Shown one piece after another: positions 60,213-64,000 of a stretch of 64,000 bases of DNA. The DNA is from Drosophila persimilis (taxonomy: Eukaryota; Arthropoda; Insecta; Diptera; Drosophilidae), in assembly GCF_003286085.1 (NCBI RefSeq), contig NW_020825289.1, positions 14,694,001-14,758,000 on the forward strand. Direction: 5' to 3'. A program made the position numbers and the translations under genes. The notes under the pieces are model-generated. The model was not told the origin of the DNA, made no database searches, and saw nothing but the letters and a program-made list of their open reading frames with translations. The stretch's first letter is position 1. Each line of letters begins with the position of its first letter.

Positions 60213-63200
60213 CTTAACACCCGACTGCCGCCGGGTTGAATGTTGACTTAACACATTCGTAACAATTGCGTAGCAGCCTTGTGGCTTGTATGATGAATGC
60301 TAATTAGCGCACACTCCGCGCTGCAGCAGACGTCACAGTTGCCACGTACGAGTATTGATTATGTGGTCGGGCGGGTGTGCTTGCCGCAGCCCCCTCTTAC
60401 AACGGCACTTACCTTACCCAATAACACCTTGGAGCGCGGCTTTCATCGCGTTGCGTTTGCGTCGCCTCTAATACTATATTTCGTTTGTTTTCGTTTTCGG
60501 TTTTCGGTTTTTCTGGTGTTTTTTTTTTTCCCGTTCGTTAATTTTTTGGCTGGACAAAATGTGCCAATGGCAAGGCATGGCATGGCATGACACCAATTTC
60601 CATTTAATTTGGCCGCTCAGCCCCGCATTGAGCCAGGCAGCCAAGACGAGCGAAGCGCAGCTGTTTGACCTACTTGGTGGATTGTTGGTGGGGCTGCTGG
60701 ACGTGGATGTGGTGGTGCTGTTTGTGGGAAAGTCAAATGGGTTTAACCTTTTGGCTTGTGCAAACAATTGGTAAATGCAATTGGTAGCAATTCAAAATAA
60801 TTGAGCAAATCTATTTTAATTCAAGTTTGCCAAGAAGAGACAACCATCGAAAGTGGCAGTGGCAGTGGGAGTAGGAGTGGAGCGGAGTGGTGCTTATCTT
60901 GATTGTCTCTCTTGATTGTTTGACTCGACTGCCATGAAATAAATAAATGAAAAATTGTATGGTTAGGGTAAAAGTTGGGGAAATACCCGCCGCACACCTT
61001 TTGAAGGGGGGGAGAGAAATATTTTGTATATTGTAAAAAGGGAAACCTTCTTTGTGGCAACAAGTCTAGTAGTCTGTTATTTATCAGCTCTTTATGAATG
61101 TTTTTGATTCCTTTATCCATTTATCTATCGTTTTGCTTCTGCTTATTTTCTGCTGATAAGCTGAACAAAGAAAGCTTCTTCAAAATCTCTCTCAGAGAGT
61201 AAGAGAAGCTCATTTATCGCTGTACCCATCCCATTTTAAACATAAATTAAATTTCAGCTTCTTTCTTTTGTCATTTTTTTCTTTAATTTATTTTTCATGC
61301 CTGCATTTGGGTCTGTGTCTGGGTCTCCTCCATAATATAAGCACTTTTCCCCCGACTCAACAAAATGCATACAAATTTCCTCGACTCGCTTCATTTCAAC
61401 AAACGAGAAACAACGAATTTGACAACTTTTGGCTGAGCTTTTGTGTTGCCCCGTGCTGCCGGTGCCATTGTCATTTTCTAGTTTTCCATTGTGGCGAGGG
61501 AGAGGGAGCGGGAATTGCTTTGAATTATGCGTGAACCGAAGAGAGAGAAAAGTTTCTCAGGATTTGTGACGCACAATCAACTCTGCTGATGCGAAGTCCA
61601 TGTCCAATGAGGCACTCAGCATCGTATCGCCTTGCATCGCCTTGCATCGCATCTGCATACGCAACTGCAACCAGTTGAAGCTAGCTGCTGTTGCAACTGC
61701 TGCCTCTGCTGCTGCTGCTGCAGCTGCGGTTGCGCATTTAAAATGCATTTATCTCAATTACGAGCAGAAAGAGCAACAAAATCGCTTGTTTACAGCGAAA
61801 TGAAAACGAAAACGAAACGAAATGAACGACGCATTGTTTTGCAGCAGAAAATAAAAACTTTCACTGCCACAAAATCCAAAAAAAAACACACAAAAAACTA
61901 AAACAAAAGTAATCATGTTGCGGGCGGGGGCTGCCTCAGCGGAGAGGACGGGTGCCGGTGCCCCGAAAAAGAGGAGAAGCAGAAACAGAAACAGAAGCAA
62001 AAGCAAAGCCCTGGAAAAGTGTTGTTAATGAAAACAAATAAACTGAAAGGCCAGGCCCAGGCCAGTCAGCAAACTGATTGTAATTTGTGCGTGGCAGAAG
62101 GGGCATTGGAAGTGTGAAAGAAGCAGCAGCCGGAGAAAGAGAGGGCACAACAGACAGAAAGAAAGAAAGAGCAGCACAAAAGATAGGCGGAAAGTGAATG
62201 CTGCAAAAGCCAAAGCAAAAGCAAAAGCGAGTTTCCGGCGTCCTTCACTCAAGGCCGTTCCGTTGCAGTGGACGCTGCACGCATGCGCAACTGTGGCAGC
62301 TGCTGTGATGCAGCTTTTCATCCAGATGGTGGTGGTAATGGAAGGGGCAGCTGTCCGCCAAATAAATATTTATGTAATCTCGAGGACGGATAAGCTCTTC
62401 CTGCGCCCGCTTTCCAACACTGACAAATATGTAAATTAAATTTCTGCAGCACGTTGCATCACTGAGGAGGGGGAGGTCTGCAGAGGAAAAAGCTGGTATT
62501 TTAGCTAGCAAAACCAGTTGAACCGCCAAAAAAATACGATATTTCATAATCAACATCCACAAAAGAAACAAAATGCCCGCAAAATGTGTTAAATGTTATG
62601 CAAAACCATCTGCTACGGCTGTCGATGCCCGGTGCCATGCCGCAGAGTCACGTCACGATTCGGTTGGCATGCAACCAGGAAGCGTACCCTACCTCCCTAT
62701 CGATCTGTGCAACACGCTTGCCTCTGTCTCTGTCTCTGCCCTGGCCCCTGCCTCTGCTCTGAAGCCGCAAATCAAGTTCAAAATGTCAAGTTTGCGCCCG
62801 CACAAATCAACCGAAAAGGAAGCGTTGCAGTGCAGCAGCAGCGCAGCAGCGCAGCAGCAGCTCAGTGGTGCTTGAACTCGAAATGAAAGTGAAAATACGC
62901 CAGCAGCGACGTCCACAGCGACTGCGACTGCGAATGCGATTGCAGCTGAGAGCAGCTGAGCGAAAAAAGCTCGCAAACTCTTACTTTCAAAGCTGCGCTG
63001 GCTAGCCTCCGCAGAAGGGCAGCCACCAGCAAGAGGTCGACTATTGAATACCCTTCCCATGCGAAATAGCTTCAAGGACAACGTTGAGGAGGAAGTTTCT
63101 GTAGAGATATTTAGGCTTACATTTACACACACATTCCACACGGTGTTAGTGGTTTTTTATCTCAAACTCCCGCACCTCTAGATCTTATGCGAATATTTCC

Positions 63201-64000
63201 AATAAGATATTACCACTGAACTAATACGCCCTGTGTGGTGTGGTCTAGGGTATTGAAATACAAGTCGGTTGGGCTTTTATTGCACTTTTTACAATCACAT
63301 TCATTCATTTCCTTCTATCGTTAAACGTAAAAAACATAGAAAACACTAAACAACAAAATAAAAAGTGAAATTAAAAAACGCTGCGAATTTCCAGCTGCTG
63401 GGTGATGGTTTTTCCAGTTTTCCCAGATGCTTTTATCCCGCCAGCCACCAGCCACCAGACAGCAGCCAGCAACCAGCAACTCGTTTACCAAAAACTCAGC
63501 TGGTAGCTGGCGATCGAGGAAATGCACGCGTGATGCAGTTGCAAGTGCAGCTTTTGTGGCTGCAACCAACTGCAAGTTAAACCGTAAATTGATGATTTAA
63601 AATTAATTTGTTGCGCGATTAATGGGAATTTAATGCGCAAAGCGGAGATTATGGCTGCCAGATGAAAGCTCATTTGGGCATTTATGAGTTTTACGACGAT
63701 GATGGGCGTTCGTTTCATGCAACACACCCATGCACCCATGCACCCACTTCATCGGGGAGTAGAGTTAATTGCCAAAATATTCGAATACAATGGAAACTAC
63801 AAAAAACTAAAACCCGTTCTTCTCTTTCTATCTTTCGTTTATCTGCCGCAGGCAATTAAGGAAGTAATTTTGTTACCGAAGCTCTTCGTGGATGTCTATG
63901 TGGATGTCGCCAGCCAAATAGCGCGATGCGATGCATGCAACCACACGAAACCGCTTGAAAAGTCGCTGTTAAAGCGTCAACAGCAATTGCCATAATTGCC

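Larger units (their letters stand above)
57896..64000. other. Noncoding to window end, possibly intron of the gene starting near 57.1 kb
   Basis: 6.1 kb with no exon that I can support. Hexamer repeats lie at 59745-59777 (GGCTCC then GGGCTT), 60184-60212 (CTGGCA) and 62721-62760 (CTCTGT). Runs of TA occur at 58987-59003. Small frames near 62.6-62.9 kb and 63.7-64.0 kb have no family match. Confidence 0.5.

Noticed and set aside
1-64000. CRISPR arrays, operons, phage or plasmid features
   Set aside because: Spliced genes, poly(A) signals and Drosophila promoter motifs show animal nuclear DNA. No spaced direct-repeat array was seen.

Overview
This window is nuclear DNA from a fly, almost certainly Drosophila. 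The introns are short (50-70 bp) with GT-AG ends. The gene set NADK2 - Dbp45A - two CNT nucleoside transporters - amino-acid transporter - prophenoloxidase - Ance-4 matches, as I remember it, the 44F-45A region of D. melanogaster chromosome 2R (Muller element C). Long spacers full of hexanucleotide repeats and one INE-1/DINE-1-like element suggest an obscura-group species rather than D. melanogaster. The species and the synteny are inference. No bacterial, organellar or viral genes were seen. All exon models below were built by hand from splice signals, reading phase and protein family fit.

Layout. 1-11 kb is gene-dense: the 3' end of a mitochondrial-type NAD kinase (+), Dbp45A DEAD-box helicase (-), a helical 791-residue protein perhaps related to FIRRM/C1orf112 (+), and two tandem concentrative nucleoside transporters (-, -). 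13.5-20 kb is a secreted protein (-) that looks like a TGF-beta propeptide with no cystine-knot ligand and a histidine-rich tail. 20-28.4 kb has no gene I can support. 28.4-29.6 kb is a ribonuclease-inhibitor-type LRR protein (+). 31-41.8 kb is an SLC38/AAAP-type amino-acid transporter (+) with two large 5' introns. 43.8-46.1 kb is a prophenoloxidase (PPO2-like, +) with a TATA/Inr promoter and GATA and RUNX sites. 46.5-48.6 kb is Ance-4, an ACE-family protein without the zinc motif (+). 48.7-64 kb has no convincing coding gene. It holds an INE-1-like element, simple repeats and a probable noncoding first exon at about 57.1-57.9 kb for a gene starting here and continuing past the window.

Functional themes. 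Housekeeping: NAD kinase, ribosome-biogenesis helicase, possible genome-stability factor with Motif 1 (M1BP-type) promoters. Transport: two nucleoside carriers and one amino-acid carrier. Hemolymph and extracellular: prophenoloxidase of crystal cells, an inactive ACE homologue and the propeptide-like secreted protein. The genes do not form an operon-like unit. The two CNT genes are a clear tandem duplication.

Most interesting points: the ligand-less TGF-beta propeptide-like gene with an internal furin-type site; the purine-type selectivity quartet in both CNTs; a probable GC-AG intron in Ance-4; a 65-bp repeat shared by the promoters of two oppositely oriented genes; compact GATA/RUNX sites at PPO2; and a several-fold excess of the dispersed word TACGAGTA/TACTCGTA in noncoding DNA.
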